Positions 15,774-23,640 of a stretch of 64,000 bases of DNA are shown here, piece by piece; positions within the stretch are counted from its first letter, which is position 1; every line of letters starts with the position of its first letter. The notes beneath the pieces are model-generated. The model had not been told where the DNA came from, searched no databases, and worked only from the letters and a program-made list of their open reading frames with translations. This stretch comes from an uncultured Oscillospiraceae bacterium (GTDB lineage Bacteria; Bacillota; Clostridia; Oscillospirales; Oscillospiraceae), in the NCBI GenBank assembly GCA_934565795.1, contig CAKTIM010000001.1, positions 1 through 64,000 of the forward strand, given 5' to 3'. Position numbers and translations under genes: made by a program.

Positions 15774-16805
15774 CTACAAAAAACGAGCATCATTTTTGTG
15801 TAGTTTACACATCCCGGTGCTGCCGCGCACCACCAGGGAAACCGGGAGCATGATCTGTGTGGAAATATCCTTCTCCTCCTTCAGCGCGTGCAGCTTTTCA
15901 ATGGCAAGCTTTGCCCGCATCGCTCCATCCTGCCGCACGGTGGTCAGCGTGGGCCGGAGCATTTCGCACACAGGGGTGTCGTCAAAGCCCGCCACGGAAA
16001 TATCCTCCGGCACCCGGATACCCTGCTCCGCCAGGAAGCACATCAGCTCTGTGGCATAGTAATCCGAAACCGCAAACACCGCGCTCACCTCCCGAAGCTC
16101 CTGTATATGCTGCCGGTAAAAGTCCCAGCGCTCCGCCCGGCGCATGGGAACCAGAAGCAGCGCGGCCTTTCCCGGCACAAAGCCGCGATAAAAGCCCTGG
16201 ACGCGCTCCCGGTCGATCCCCACCTCGTTGTCGGAAATACACAGAGCCTTTTTGTGCCCCAAGTTTCGGAAATGGCACCCGACCTGATATCCGCCGCTTT
16301 GATTATCGATGGTGATGTTCAGTATCCGCTCCGGCCTTTCGCACAGGCCATCGTAAACGGCAAAGGGAATCCGCATGTGGCTGCGCAGGTGCATATAGTC
16401 CTGCTCGCAAAAGCCGATCACCACAATGCCGTCCATATTCCACATGGAGGCAAACTGGATGATCTCCTGGGCGCACTTGGCCTTTTTCACCATCATAAAC
16501 CGCCCGCTGCCTTCGATTTCCGTGGAAAGGTAATTCAGGGAGGACGCAATAAAGAAATCATCCAGGGTGTGCCCCTCATACTTCTCGTGGTCGTTGACAA
16601 ACACCCCAATGATCCTTGAGCTGTTTTGTGCCAGCAGAATCCCGGCCATATTGGGGATATACTGCCGCTGCTCCAGCAGTGCCATCACCCGCTGAACCGT
16701 CTCATCGGAGACCTTGCCTGTCTTTCCGTGGATCACATTGGAGACCGTTGCCGTACTCAGGCCCAATTCCTCCGCAATGTCGCAGATCCGCACACGCCCA
16801 TCCAT
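15774..16805 (-). CDS. LacI family transcriptional regulator
   Basis: A 343-residue regulator. The N-terminal helix-turn-helix and hinge are clear (ICDIAEELGLSTATVSNVIHG, residues 7-27), followed by a periplasmic-binding-protein-like effector domain with VAGFDDTPVCEMLRPTLTTVRQD near the C-terminus. The start at 16805 is favoured because GGGAG lies 8 bases upstream; an ATG 5 codons earlier lacks a site. It is promoter-proximal to the MATE gene. The effector is unknown and no nearby sugar gene identifies it. Confidence 0.9.
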   Translation of the reverse strand: MDGRVRICDIAEELGLSTATVSNVIHGKTGKVSDETVQRVMALLEQRQYIPNMAGILLAQNSSRIIGVFVNDHEKYEGHTLDDFFIASSLNYLSTEIEGSGRFMMVKKAKCAQEIIQFASMWNMDGIVVIGFCEQDYMHLRSHMRIPFAVYDGLCERPERILNITIDNQSGGYQVGCHFRNLGHKKALCISDNEVGIDRERVQGFYRGFVPGKAALLLVPMRRAERWDFYRQHIQELREVSAVFAVSDYYATELMCFLAEQGIRVPEDISVAGFDDTPVCEMLRPTLTTVRQDGAMRAKLAIEKLHALKEEKDISTQIMLPVSLVVRGSTGMCKLHKNDARFL

Positions 16806-16841
16806 ATTCTCCGCTCCCATCTATGTGCAGTCGATATCTCT

Positions 16842-16870
16842 ATTCTATTGCATCCGGGGCGATAAGTCAA
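16842..16870 (-). promoter_or_regulatory. promoter of the lacI-type/MATE operon
   Basis: On the minus strand TTGACT (16870-16865) and TAGAAT (16847-16842) have a 17-base spacer. Confidence 0.65.
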
Positions 16871-16896
16871 AGGGAAGCTCTGGCGGCAGAGGTTCC

Positions 16897-17412
16897 TTAG
16901 GCCCTATTCTCCTGAACCCATTTTTCAAGGGCCGGCTTTGCGCTGTCAACCTGGCTTCCGTGGATGGAAAGGCCCTTGGTGACCAGTGCGCCTCTGGCGG
17001 TCTTCTGAATGTCCCTCACCGTGCCCGCAAGGCCGCTGCCCTCATGGGTGCAGAAGGGATGAATGGTTTTGCCGGTAAAATCGTAGGCCTCCAGGAAGGT
17101 ATAGACCGCCATGGGCATGGTGCCCCAGTAATTTGGATAGCCCAGATAGATTTCATCGTAGGCATCCAGATTCTCCGGCATGTGCAGCACCTCCGGGCGG
17201 GCTTTCTTTTGCAGATCTGCCTTGGCTTCGGCGATGCAGGCCTGATAGCCATCCGAATAGGGCTTGGCCTGCTCAATTTTGAAGAGCTTGCCCCCCGTCA
17301 GCCCGGCCAGCATTTGCGCTGCCTTTTCCGTGTTGCCCACCGGGATGTGACGGTATGCACCGCCAAAGTAGTTCTCCCCTGCGCGGGAATAATACGCGAT
17401 CAAAATTGCCAT
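16897..17412 (-). CDS. flavodoxin
   Basis: A 171-residue flavodoxin-fold electron-transfer protein. The phosphate-binding region is YYSRAGEN...GNTEKAA (residues about 7-30), and the isoalloxazine-binding loops are GYPNYWGTMPM (about 91-101) and CTHEGSGL (about 122-129). The start at 17412 has GGAGG 8 bases upstream; open frame further upstream lacks similarity. The promoter has the unusual 19-base spacer with an internal dyad typical of MerR-controlled promoters, and a MerR gene is divergent. The role is probably stress- or metal/redox-induced electron transfer. Confidence 0.88.
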   Translation of the reverse strand: MAILIAYYSRAGENYFGGAYRHIPVGNTEKAAQMLAGLTGGKLFKIEQAKPYSDGYQACIAEAKADLQKKARPEVLHMPENLDAYDEIYLGYPNYWGTMPMAVYTFLEAYDFTGKTIHPFCTHEGSGLAGTVRDIQKTARGALVTKGLSIHGSQVDSAKPALEKWVQENRA

Positions 17413-17449
17413 TGCGAATTCCTCCTTTTCGTATTCGGCAGCGCCCCCC

Positions 17450-17478
17450 TTGCAAGGGGGCCTGCGCTGTGGTATAAT
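17450..17478 (+). promoter_or_regulatory. promoter of the MerR gene
   Basis: TTGCAA (17450-17455) and TATAAT (17473-17478) have a 17-base spacer, about 88 bases before the start codon. Confidence 0.55.
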
Positions 17479-17494
17479 CCGATTGATACTACCG

Positions 17495-17525
17495 ATTATA
17501 ATTACCGATTGCCGCAATCGGTCAA
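17495..17525 (-). promoter_or_regulatory. MerR-type promoter and operator of the flavodoxin gene
   Basis: On the minus strand TTGACC (17525-17520) and TATAAT (17500-17495) are separated by 19 bases. A perfect dyad ACCGATTG-CCG-CAATCGGT (17504-17522) sits almost wholly in that spacer. This is the hallmark arrangement of promoters activated by MerR-family proteins through DNA distortion. Confidence 0.8.
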
Positions 17526-17565
17526 GAGGATTCATGTAAATTTTTTGTGAACGGAGAAAAAGCAT

Positions 17566-17973
17566 ATGCTCTATACCATGATGCAGACCTGCCAGAATAC
17601 CAATATGACCTATCAGGCCTTGAAATTTTACTGCAACGAGGGGCTTGTACCCAATGTGAAGCGGGATAAAAATAACCGCAGAGTGTTCGACGACCGGGAC
17701 ATTGCCTGGATCAACAGCCTGGTCTGCCTGAAAAAGTGCGGCATGAGCATCCAGGAAATGAAGGAATACCTGGCGCTTTGCCTCCAGGGGGAAAGCACGA
17801 TCCCCCAGAGGAAGGTCATGCTGGCCCAAAAGCAGGAGGCGCTGCGTGCCTCCATCCAGGAATTACAGGAAAGCGTCGCCTATATTGACTGGAAGCAGAA
17901 TTTCTACGACGAGGTACTCGCCGGGAAGCGCCCCTATGAAAGCAATCTGATCCACACGGAAAGGGGGGCTTGA
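17566..17973 (+). CDS. MerR family transcriptional regulator
   Basis: A 135-residue MerR-family regulator. The winged-helix region is NTNMTYQALKFYCNEGLVPNVKRDKNNRRVFDD (about 12-44; the R-x-x-R-x-Y/F-x-D form is visible), followed by ISLVCLKKCGMSIQEMKEYL and a coiled-coil dimerisation helix (about 85-120). The effector-binding tail is short and has no Cys cluster, as in the small-ligand or redox-sensing MerR group. It is divergent from flavodoxin, whose promoter has a MerR-type 19-base spacer, and is followed at once by a peptide deformylase gene. Confidence 0.88.
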   Translation: MLYTMMQTCQNTNMTYQALKFYCNEGLVPNVKRDKNNRRVFDDRDIAWINSLVCLKKCGMSIQEMKEYLALCLQGESTIPQRKVMLAQKQEALRASIQELQESVAYIDWKQNFYDEVLAGKRPYESNLIHTERGA

Positions 17974-17974
17974 T

Positions 17975-18385
17975 TTGGTACGAGAAATCTGCAAGGAGGA
18001 AGCTTTTCTGGCCCAAAAGGGCGAGCCTGCCACGCCGGATGATCTGGAGATTGCCCGCGACCTGCTGGACACCCTGGCCGCACACAAGGACGGATGCGTT
18101 GGCATGGCGGCGAATATGATCGGCTGCCGCAAGCGCATCATTGCCTTTGACAACGGCGGAAAAAACGAAATCATGCTCAATCCCGTCATTGTCCGCCAGT
18201 CCGGCCCCTATGAAGCCGAGGAGGGCTGCCTCTGCCACACCGGCACAAGGAAAGCGACCCGCTATCAAACCATCAAGGTACAGTGGCAGAACGAAAAGCT
18301 TCAGCTCCGCCTTAAAACCTTCACCGGCTGGACAGCTGAGATCATCCAGCACGAAATCGACCACTGCGAGGGCATCCTGATCTGA
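17975..18385 (+). CDS. def: peptide deformylase-like protein
   Basis: A 136-residue peptide deformylase, which removes the formyl group from N-terminal methionine. Three metal-site motifs are visible: GMAANMIG (motif 1, usually G-x-G-x-A-A-x-Q-x-G; here Asn-Met replaces the more usual Pro-Gln), EEGCLC (motif 2, ligand Cys) and HEIDHCEG (motif 3, HExxH). The start is TTG at 17975, 1 base after the MerR stop, with an AAGGGGGG site upstream; translation is probably coupled. The divergent motif 1 and position suggest an accessory deformylase rather than the housekeeping copy. Confidence 0.85.
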   Translation: MVREICKEEAFLAQKGEPATPDDLEIARDLLDTLAAHKDGCVGMAANMIGCRKRIIAFDNGGKNEIMLNPVIVRQSGPYEAEEGCLCHTGTRKATRYQTIKVQWQNEKLQLRLKTFTGWTAEIIQHEIDHCEGILI

Positions 18386-18437
18386 CGACACCAAGCCAGG
18401 CCAGCAGGAGGCGTAGAAGGCTGACAAGCTCTGCCCC

Positions 18438-19925
18438 CTACAGCTCGATCGTCCCGGTGGCGACGTTCTGGCAGAAGGCCTTGTCGTGCTCCACAAATAG
18501 GATCGTCGGCTGAAAGCTGGTAAGCAGCTCCTCCAGCTGCATCCGGGAGATCACGTCGATGTAGTTCATCGGCTCATCCCAGATGTGCAGATGGGCTGGC
18601 TCACAGATGGAGCGCGCCAGGAGCAGCTTTTTCTTCTGCCCGGCACTGAGGGCGGACAAGTCCCTCTCCACCTGGCTTCTGGAAATATCCAGCTTGGCCA
18701 GGATGGCCAGCATCAGGCTCTCATCCACCCCGCTGGCAGCGAGAAAGTCCGAGAATTTTCCGCTCAGGCCGGAGGCATCCTGGCTCACATAGGAAATGCG
18801 CAGCCCTGCGCCCCGCCAGGCCTCGCCGGTGCAGGGGATCGGCTGCCCGCAGATCAGCTTAAGAATGCTGCTCTTGCCGGAGCCGTTGGCTCCCTGCAAC
18901 GCCAGCCGGTCGCCCCGCCGCACCGTAAAGCTGACCGGCCCGCACACCGGCTCTGCGCCGTAGGCGATCCTCACGTCCTTCAATTCCACCAGGCGGTCGG
19001 AATGGAATTGGGTCTGATAGATTTTCAGCGTATCGCTCCGCTCGATGTTTTTCAGAAGCGACTGCTTCTCCTCAATTGCCGCCGCCTGCCGCTGCTGGAT
19101 CGCCTTGGAGCGGGCCATGGTTTTTGCCGCCTTGGCCCCCTGCAGGGGGCGATAGCCCTTTACATTGTCCACCTTCATGCGGTCGATGCCGAATTTACGC
19201 CGTTCGGCCACATCCGACCACTGGGCTTTTTCTCTCGCCGTTTGCTCCAGGCGGGAGATTTCCGCTTTTAGCTTTTCGTTTTCTGCCTGCTCAAAGGCAT
19301 CCTGGCGCTGCTTGTTTTCCATCCAGGTGGAAAAGTTCCCCCGGCATACCTGGATATCAGATTTGTTGATTGCCAGGATGTGATCCACACAGCCATCCAG
19401 GAACGCTCTGTCGTGGGAAACCAGGATAAAGCCCCGCTTGGAATTGAGGTAGCGGCTCACCAGCTCCCGCCCCCGGATATCCAGGTGGTTGGTCGGCTCG
19501 TCGATCAGCAGGAAATTGTTTTCCTTGCTGAACAGCACCGCCAGCTGGAGCTTGGTCTGCTCTCCGTTGCTCAGGGTTTCATAGGGGCGATAAAGCACCT
19601 CGTCGTCCAGCTGGAGCTTCCCCATCTCCCGGGCGACCTTCCAGTATTCAAAGGACGGATCCATTTCCTCCGCCGCCTCCAGCGCGGTGACGCGCCCGTC
19701 CGGCACCTGGTACGGGAAATAGGAAAAATCCACCGGGGCATTGATGCTCCCCTGGTATTCATGCTTTCCCAGAAGCAGGTTCATAAAGGTCGTTTTTCCC
19801 CGGCCGTTCCTGCCGGTAAAGCCCAGCTTCCAGTTTGTATCCAGCTGGAAGCTGACGTTTTCAAAAATGGTTTCGTAGCTGCCCTCATAGGCAAAGGTCA
19901 AATTTTGTACTTGAATCAATGACAT
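18438..19925 (-). CDS. Lsa-type ABC-F ribosomal protection protein
   Basis: A 495-residue soluble protein with two ABC ATPase domains and no membrane segments, the ABC-F plan. Domain 1 has Walker A GRNGRGKT, signature LSNGEQTKLQLA and Walker B LLIDEPTNHLD. Domain 2 has GANGSGKS, LSAGQKKKLLLA and IWDEPMNYID, the last form being typical of the antibiotic-resistance Lsa/Vga group rather than housekeeping ABC-F proteins. The length fits Lsa(A) (about 498). Lsa-type proteins displace lincosamides, pleuromutilins and streptogramin A from the ribosome; resistance by this protein is inference. The start at 19925 has GGAGG 8 bases upstream. A long leader with a terminator and a small open frame precedes it. 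Confidence 0.88.
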   Translation of the reverse strand: MSLIQVQNLTFAYEGSYETIFENVSFQLDTNWKLGFTGRNGRGKTTFMNLLLGKHEYQGSINAPVDFSYFPYQVPDGRVTALEAAEEMDPSFEYWKVAREMGKLQLDDEVLYRPYETLSNGEQTKLQLAVLFSKENNFLLIDEPTNHLDIRGRELVSRYLNSKRGFILVSHDRAFLDGCVDHILAINKSDIQVCRGNFSTWMENKQRQDAFEQAENEKLKAEISRLEQTAREKAQWSDVAERRKFGIDRMKVDNVKGYRPLQGAKAAKTMARSKAIQQRQAAAIEEKQSLLKNIERSDTLKIYQTQFHSDRLVELKDVRIAYGAEPVCGPVSFTVRRGDRLALQGANGSGKSSILKLICGQPIPCTGEAWRGAGLRISYVSQDASGLSGKFSDFLAASGVDESLMLAILAKLDISRSQVERDLSALSAGQKKKLLLARSICEPAHLHIWDEPMNYIDVISRMQLEELLTSFQPTILFVEHDKAFCQNVATGTIEL

Positions 19926-20047
19926 GGCGTGCCCTCCAAAAAATGAAAAATGGCCGCAGGAAAGCATCCCGCGACCAACACACGCCTCTGCCCCCCATAG
20001 GCGCAGAGACTCCATGTCAGCTGAAAACGGTGCACACCTTCCTGCAT
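19916..20047 (-). CDS. possible leader peptide of the ABC-F gene
   Basis: A 43-codon open frame begins at ATG 20047 in the leader and ends at a TGA that overlaps the ABC-F start region in another frame. It spans the leader terminator. A two-codon frame (ATG CCC TGA) ends just where it begins. There is no strong ribosome site, so translation is uncertain. Translated leaders that sense stalled ribosomes are known for antibiotic-inducible ABC-F genes, which is the reason to list it. Confidence 0.35.
   Translation of the reverse strand: MQEGVHRFQLTWSLCAYGGQRRVLVAGCFPAAIFHFLEGTPCH
19938..19976 (-). terminator. leader terminator (attenuator) before the ABC-F gene
   Basis: On the minus strand GGTCGCGGGA (19976-19967) pairs over all 10 positions (two G-U) with TCCTGCGGCC (19961-19952), and is followed by ATTTTTCATTTTTT. 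The T run abuts the ABC-F ribosome site. An upstream GCAGGAA (20045-20039) can pair with TTCCTGC of the 3' arm and act as an antiterminator. Confidence 0.75.
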
Positions 20048-20157
20048 CAGGGCATAACAACCACAAGCGGCCCTTTCACCGCCTTTTGTCGATTGCCCAA
20101 ACGATCAGCAAGAAGTATGACGCATCCTTTCAGCTCCAATCCTTATTTGATGGGCCT

Positions 20158-20186
20158 ATTATAACAGACCTTTTTTCATTTTGCAA
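20158..20186 (-). promoter_or_regulatory. promoter of the ABC-F gene
   Basis: On the minus strand TTGCAA (20186-20181) and TATAAT (20163-20158) have a 17-base spacer. The leader is thus about 225 nt, long enough for attenuation. Confidence 0.75.
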
Positions 20187-20208
20187 TAGGCTTTTTTATA
20201 TGACAGAC

Positions 20209-20234
20209 GTGGCTCAGGCAATTGCCTGAGCCAC
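20209..20234 (-). terminator. 26-base palindrome after the carboxylesterase gene
   Basis: A perfect palindrome GTGGCTCAGGC-AATT-GCCTGAGCCAC lies 18 bases past the esterase stop. There is no immediate T run; it may be a terminator or transcript-stabilising stem. Confidence 0.5.
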
Positions 20235-20252
20235 TGGTATCGCACAAGGATG

Positions 20253-21818
20253 TTAATGCTGCAAAGAATCCTTATCGGTGGCCTTCTGGAAGGCCTCCAG
20301 CATAATTTCACCGGTCAGGGGGATCAGCTCATGGTCGAAGTTCTCCCCCACCCTGGGTTCGGCGTCCAGGATCAGGGTGTATTCTTCCCCCTCCTTGCAG
20401 GCTGGCCACTGGGGAAGCTGCGGCACCTGGGGATTGCCGGTGCGGGCAAAGGCCATCAGGCTTTCAAACATGACCGTTTCCATTTTTTCCGCCAGGTTTT
20501 CAGGCCGGGTAACCCCATGGGGATACTCCACCAGCTCCAGGTTGTGGAAAAAGTAGGGAATGTCGCAGCAGTGCCATGGGGTCTTGCCGCCATCCACCGG
20601 CTGATCCATATTAAACAGATACGACCAGGTGCGGCGGTTCAGCCTGGCGCGGGCTGCCAGATACGGAAGCTCCGGGGCGCGGAACAGGAAATCCAGCTGC
20701 AGCAGGTCGATGGGGGCGCGCTGGGGATATGCCCTGCGGAACAGGGGCAGCAGTCTCCCGGCAGCTTCCGTGCCCAGCGTCTTTTCCAGCGCCTGCACCT
20801 GCTCCTCCTCGGTCATGGCGTCCCGGTCGTAGGCCGGAGCTGTGAAGGAGGCAAATTCGCCGAATACCGAGCCGACCAGCAGAGGGATCTGACTGGTCTC
20901 CCTGCGGAAGCCATAGCGCACCGGGTCGCCATAGTAAAAGTCATTTTTACGAGGCGCACAGCCCACGTACTTCCCCTGCCGCTCCAGTGCGGGGCTGACC
21001 TTTCGGTAGGCCTTGGCCAGGAGATAATAGTCCACGGTTTCCATTTCCTTGACGTCCTTCAGACCCAGCTCGTGCAGCATCGCCTCGATCAATGGCTTGG
21101 CGCTGGTTTCCTCCGCAGTGAGCATTTCACCGAGGACGCCGCTCATCACCATGCCCCGGGCATACAGGCCGTCGGCGGCGGGAGATTGCAGCAGCGTGGT
21201 GACCTTAGCGCCACCGCCGGACTGGCCAAACACCGTGACACACGCCGGGTCGCCGCCGAAGGCGGCGATGTTGTCGTGAATCCAGGACAGAGCCGCAATG
21301 ATATCGTCGCCGCCGGCATTGCCGGAATTTGCATACTCCTCGCCATATTCAGAAAGATCGAGGTAGCCCAGAATGTTCAACCGGTGGTTTATGGAAACCA
21401 CGACCACATTGCCCAGTCTTGCCATATTGGCGCCGTCGTAGGCCACATGCTCAATGGCAGACCCGGCAGAAAACCCGCCGCCATGGAGCCACACCAGCAC
21501 CGGCCGCCTGCCGCCGTCCGTACTGGGCGTCCAGATATTCAGATTTTGACAGTTTTCGTCCGTGGGCCAGAATCGATGCGGAACCAGCAGCTCTCCCCTC
21601 GGCCTATCGCCCTCAAGCAGGGGGCAGACCAAGCCATAGCTCCCGGCATCAAACGTTCCCTCCCAGGGCGCAACCGGCCGGGGCGCATGGAATCGCTCTG
21701 CCTGCGCATAGGGAATTCCCTTGAAGATCACCAGGCCGTCGTAACAGTATCCCCGCACCTTTCCCTGGCGGGTGGATACCACCGGCGCGGCCTTCTCTCT
21801 GGAAAATACATGCTTCAT
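20253..21818 (-). CDS. type B carboxylesterase
   Basis: A 521-residue alpha/beta-hydrolase of the carboxylesterase type B (COesterase) family. The oxyanion loop is WLHGGGFSAGS (about 113-123). The nucleophile elbow is FGQSGGGAKV, with Gln in place of the usual Glu (G-x-S-x-G). The C-terminal His region is WHCCDIPYFF. No signal peptide is seen, so it acts in the cytoplasm on esters of unknown nature. The start at 21818 (MKHVFSREK) has AAAGGATGG upstream; open frame further upstream lacks similarity. It is monocistronic and divergent from the DUF5131 gene. Confidence 0.88.
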   Translation of the reverse strand: MKHVFSREKAAPVVSTRQGKVRGYCYDGLVIFKGIPYAQAERFHAPRPVAPWEGTFDAGSYGLVCPLLEGDRPRGELLVPHRFWPTDENCQNLNIWTPSTDGGRRPVLVWLHGGGFSAGSAIEHVAYDGANMARLGNVVVVSINHRLNILGYLDLSEYGEEYANSGNAGGDDIIAALSWIHDNIAAFGGDPACVTVFGQSGGGAKVTTLLQSPAADGLYARGMVMSGVLGEMLTAEETSAKPLIEAMLHELGLKDVKEMETVDYYLLAKAYRKVSPALERQGKYVGCAPRKNDFYYGDPVRYGFRRETSQIPLLVGSVFGEFASFTAPAYDRDAMTEEEQVQALEKTLGTEAAGRLLPLFRRAYPQRAPIDLLQLDFLFRAPELPYLAARARLNRRTWSYLFNMDQPVDGGKTPWHCCDIPYFFHNLELVEYPHGVTRPENLAEKMETVMFESLMAFARTGNPQVPQLPQWPACKEGEEYTLILDAEPRVGENFDHELIPLTGEIMLEAFQKATDKDSLQH

Positions 21819-21954
21819 GGTTGACCATCCTTTCCGTGGCATGGGCATTATACTTTGATGAAAAATGCCCCTTTCCCATTTATAAAAAACAGTGTATAAT
21901 AAGCTGCACACCATCCTCGGTGAATTTACGCGCCCCGCGCAGGAGGGAACATCA

Positions 21955-22779
21955 ATGGCACAAAACACCGGCCTCTACGCCAACTGGAATCCCTGGCACG
22001 GGTGCACCAAAATCAGCGCCGGGTGCAAATACTGCTATGTCTACCGGCAGGACGAAATGTACGGCGCCGCCGGGGCGGCATCCGTGTGCCGGAAAACCGC
22101 CGCCTTTGACCTGCCGATTCAAAAAAGCAGGGGCGGCAGCTGGAAAATTCCCGGCGGGAAAATCATTTTCACCTGCTTTTCCTCCGATTTCCTCCTGAGG
22201 GATGCGGACGATTGGCGGACGGACTGCTGGCAGATGATCCGCAGGCGGCCGGACTGCATGTTCTATTTCTTCACCAAGCGAATTGACCGCCTGGCGGAAT
22301 GTCTGCCCGGCGATTGGGGCGACGGGTATGAAAATGTCATCATCGGCTGCACAGTGGAAAATCAGGAGCGGGCAGATTTCCGGCTTCCCATCTTTTTAGC
22401 GCTTCCCATCCGTCACCGCACCATCATCGCCGCCCCGTTGCTCACCGCTCTGGAGCTGCGGCCCTATCTTGACCCGGATAAAATTGAGGAGCTGAGCGTC
22501 AGCGGAGAATCCGGCCGGGAAGCAAGGCCCTGCCGCTATGAATGGATTCTCTCCCTGCGGGCGCAATGCATGGAGGCGGGAATCTCCTTCCAGTTTCACC
22601 AGACCGGCGCTCACTTTATCAAGGATGGGAAAGCCTTCCGCATCCCCCGGCGCGAGCAGATCGCCCAGGCCAGAAAGGCTGGCATTGACTACAAAATTGC
22701 GAGTGACGATCTTCCCCTGAGTGCACTGGAGACATTTCGGGATAAATTGCCGATTTCAGAGCAGCTGTCCCTGTTCTGA
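21955..22779 (+). CDS. DUF5131 (phage Gp37/Gp68-like) family protein
   Basis: A 274-residue protein with the N-terminal pattern NWNPWHGCTKISAGCKYCYVYR, giving Cys residues spaced C-x7-C-x2-C as in the DUF5131 family, first seen as phage Gp37/Gp68. The family resembles radical-SAM-like proteins with an iron-sulfur site, but its reaction is not established. Later conserved pieces include FFTKRIDRL and ENQERADFRLPIFL. The ATG at 21955 has AGGAGGG 7 bases upstream. A TATAAT (21895-21900) is the likely -10. It is convergent with the next gene and may be of phage or mobile origin. Confidence 0.75.
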   Translation: MAQNTGLYANWNPWHGCTKISAGCKYCYVYRQDEMYGAAGAASVCRKTAAFDLPIQKSRGGSWKIPGGKIIFTCFSSDFLLRDADDWRTDCWQMIRRRPDCMFYFFTKRIDRLAECLPGDWGDGYENVIIGCTVENQERADFRLPIFLALPIRHRTIIAAPLLTALELRPYLDPDKIEELSVSGESGREARPCRYEWILSLRAQCMEAGISFQFHQTGAHFIKDGKAFRIPRREQIAQARKAGIDYKIASDDLPLSALETFRDKLPISEQLSLF

Positions 22780-22789
22780 TTTCCTGCGC

Positions 22790-23350
22790 TTACTGATCAG
22801 CCTTCAGCATCTCCGGCAGGTGCTCCAGGATGAACCGCTGCGCCTCCGGGGAATAGAGAACCACCTGATAGGTTCCCTTCTCTCCCTGCGAATACTGAAT
22901 GGATATTCCAAGCTGCTCTCCCGTTTCCGTGGGGAAGCGCCTGGGCTTTCCATTCGCGTCCGTCTGCTTCGACATAAAGCCCTTTTCAATCAGCCAGCCG
23001 GTGATTACCGTCGCCTTCATGGGCTTCCGATTGGGATCATTGACGGCCTCCATGATAAGCTCTACCAGCCGGGTAATGCGGATCGCTTCCGGCGCGCTCT
23101 TCACCCGCCGCAGCTCCTCCTCTGTTATGAAAAACTCGCACTGGCCGCAGATCACCCTTCCTCCATTGGCAATGACCTGCTCCAAAATCCCGGACACATA
23201 GGAAAAGCACCTTGCAAGCCGGGCATTGCTCAGCACAGAATCCCCCGGCACCTCCTGCCCGGAAATCGGATCGATCCCCCGCGCCAGCTTATCCATATAC
23301 ATCTTCGCCCGCTGCATAATCTCCAGCTCTGTCACAACCGCCACCCCCAT
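22790..23350 (-). CDS. uncharacterised 186-residue protein
   Basis: I do not recognise the function. The N-terminal part (QRAKMYMDKLARGIDPISGQEVPGDSVLSNARLARCFSYVSGILEQVI in pieces) looks like a helical module seen in several hypothetical Clostridia proteins. A C-terminal part (VITGWLIEKGFMS, GKPRRFPTETGEQLGIS) looks like a winged-helix or small nucleic-acid-binding domain. Cys-x-x-Cys (CGQC, residues about 67-70) might bind metal. The ATG has GGGAG 7 bases upstream. It stands alone, convergent with the DUF5131 gene. Confidence 0.6.
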   Translation of the reverse strand: MGVAVVTELEIMQRAKMYMDKLARGIDPISGQEVPGDSVLSNARLARCFSYVSGILEQVIANGGRVICGQCEFFITEEELRRVKSAPEAIRITRLVELIMEAVNDPNRKPMKATVITGWLIEKGFMSKQTDANGKPRRFPTETGEQLGISIQYSQGEKGTYQVVLYSPEAQRFILEHLPEMLKADQ

Positions 23351-23500
23351 ATAATGCTCCCGTTTAGCTTAGCATCTTTTCTCTCCGCCTGCAACCAATA
23401 TCCACAATTGGGTTGGACTTTCGTCATTTTCTACCAGACGTGCACCTGCTTTCTGGTCAGTATGACAAGTAGTTGCCCCAAATGGTTTTCAGCGAACTGC

Positions 23501-23547
23501 AAAAAATCCGTGAGAACTCGATAAGCGCTTCGGATTCTCACGGATTT
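23501..23547 (-). terminator. terminator of the adhesin operon
   Basis: A perfect 13-bp inverted repeat (23504-23516 with 23535-23547) is followed on the minus strand by six T. A second GC stem (GGCCCCCTCC/GGAGGGGGCC, about 23579-23603) lies between it and the operon's stop. Apart from these hairpins I see nothing in 23351-23640. Confidence 0.75.
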
Positions 23548-23640
23548 GCCTTTAAGAAGTGAACTTTGCTGGATCACGCGGCCCCCTCCGGCGTGGAGGG
23601 GGCCTGCTTTGCCTGAATGGCTTTGAAGCGCGGTATTCTT

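Noticed and set aside
20209..20234. 26-base palindrome as an operator for the ABC-F gene
   Set aside because: It lies upstream of the ABC-F -35 element and 18 bases past the esterase stop, with a stem-loop shape that fits an RNA terminator or stabiliser better than a binding site.
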